Assembly (NCBI GenBank): GCA_020697375.1 | Contig: JAJFBJ010000162.1 | Span: 1 to 7,166, forward strand | Direction of reading: 5' to 3' | Length of the DNA: 7,166 nucleotides | From: Nitrospira sp. | GTDB lineage: Bacteria > Nitrospirota > Nitrospiria > Nitrospirales > Nitrospiraceae | Part shown: positions 6,743 through 7,166 of the stretch, in pieces | Layout: each line of letters begins with the position of its first letter | Position numbering within the stretch: position 1 is the first letter of the stretch | The notes under the pieces: generated by a model | Told to the model about the DNA's origin: nothing | The model's input: the letters and a program-made list of their open reading frames with translations, nothing else | Database searches by the model: none | Position numbers and translations under genes: made by a program

Positions 6743-6834
6743 TGCATTGCGCGTTCGATCTAACCCGGCGCAAGCGGGTGAGCAACCGGGCAGGTGAAGT
6801 GTGATCAGAAAAAAAGAGAGTCAAGTGCGGGTTC

Positions 6835-6876
6835 AAAAAAAGGTGCCGCGTCTCCGGTGATGACGGAGACGCGGCA
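6835..6876 (-). terminator. strong intrinsic terminator for minus-strand transcription
   Basis: On the minus strand, TGCCGCGTCTCCG (6876-6864), a 7-nt loop and its perfect 13-bp complement (6856-6844) are followed by CC and seven T (6841-6835). The stem is GC-rich with no mismatch. In the plus direction there is no T run after the stem, so it acts on transcripts entering from coordinates above 6876. It separates whatever lies upstream from the small membrane protein gene. Confidence 0.9.
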
Positions 6877-7166
6877 GATGGCGTGGGCAGAAGGCGGTCT
6901 GATCAGCGCTGGATGGGCACAATCCAGGAGGCTGTGACATGCGGCCGGTTCATGAGTGATGACCGGCGACAGGAAACCGGCTCTGCTCCACACCGGGAGG
7001 CAAGGGTTGGATCAGTCACCGTATCTGTGCGATCAAATAGAGTCACGGGTATCCGAAGAAGCAACCGCCATGCCGTTGTCACGGAACAAAGAGTTCGATA
7101 GCCCGAGCAGGACAAGCGTATGTTTTTACAAGTGACGCAAGTATCTCACGCAGGGGTGAGAAGGGG
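6877..7166 (-). ncRNA. no convincing gene; structured 3' UTR or candidate small RNA ending at the terminator
   Basis: No frame here looks like a real protein: the best minus-strand frame (7115-6903) needs a TTG start, lacks a ribosome site and has an odd composition. Three hairpins precede the terminator: TCTCAC/GTGAGA (7144-7161), GCCGGT/ACCGGC (6944-6967) and CTGGAT/ATCCAG (6909-6927). Together with the strong terminator this fits either the 3' untranslated end of a gene beyond the window or a stand-alone small RNA. It does not resemble tRNA, tmRNA, 6S or SRP RNA as far as I can read. Confidence 0.25.

Noticed and set aside
6550..6747. 65-aa minus-strand frame upstream of the small membrane protein
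   Set aside because: It has no ribosome site, covers the palindromic operator-like sites and has no recognisable features; more likely leader DNA.
6763..6830. TTGACT on the minus strand at about 6826-6821 as a promoter -35 box, and a small ACCCG/CGGGT hairpin at 6763-6779
   Set aside because: No acceptable -10 sequence lies at 16-18 bp, and the hairpin is only 5 bp without a U tract.
6903..7115. 70-aa minus-strand frame before the terminator
   Set aside because: It needs a TTG start without a ribosome site and has an unconvincing composition; a structured transcript end explains the region better.
1..7166. CRISPR array, tRNA, rRNA or insertion-sequence transposase
   Set aside because: No regularly spaced direct repeats, cloverleaf, rRNA stretch or transposase motif was seen.

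Overview
The window reads as a bacterial accessory locus coding for secreted and surface proteins, with every convincing gene on the minus strand. The products are a TpsA-type filamentous-haemagglutinin-like exoprotein, the start of a second such protein, a cysteine-rich lipoprotein, a secreted subtilisin-family protease and a tiny membrane protein. Signal peptides, a lipobox and the two-partner-secretion domain point to a Gram-negative (diderm) cell. The exoprotein style, the moderately high GC and a short element of a kind I associate with Nitrospira genomes suggest a Nitrospira-like organism. That assignment is inference from memory, with no marker gene to support it.

Layout, in the direction of minus-strand transcription (high to low coordinates). 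6877-7166: no convincing gene, but several hairpins leading into a very strong intrinsic terminator (6835-6876), so a minus-strand transcript ends there. 6528-6833: leader of a small membrane protein, containing two tandem 16-bp palindromes at 22-bp spacing (6705-6742) that look like a cooperative operator. 6321-6527: one-TM small protein. About 5909-6320: poorly coding, with a long composite hairpin (6114-6160) and a weak plus-strand ORF remnant. 5541-5935: traces of a cysteine-containing gene broken into three reading frames by apparent one-base indels. 5527-3992: intact subtilase precursor. 3896-3606: 12-Cys lipoprotein. 3512-507: 1001-aa TpsA-like beta-helix exoprotein. 274-398: MITE-like element with about 26-bp terminal inverted repeats. 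263-1: start of a tandem TpsA paralogue cut by the window edge.

From the broken gene to the large exoprotein, all frames point the same way with short gaps (13, 95 and 93 bp) and no obvious terminator between them. A plausible reading is one surface-protein operon: an exoprotein exported by two-partner secretion, a secreted protease that could process it or other substrates, and a disulfide-rich lipoprotein. The TpsB outer-membrane transporter that a TpsA protein needs is not in the window. The strongest leads are the broken Cys-rich gene, the paired palindromes, the MITE-like element next to the second exoprotein gene, and the subtilase that stops inside what looks like a linker to a lost C-terminal domain.
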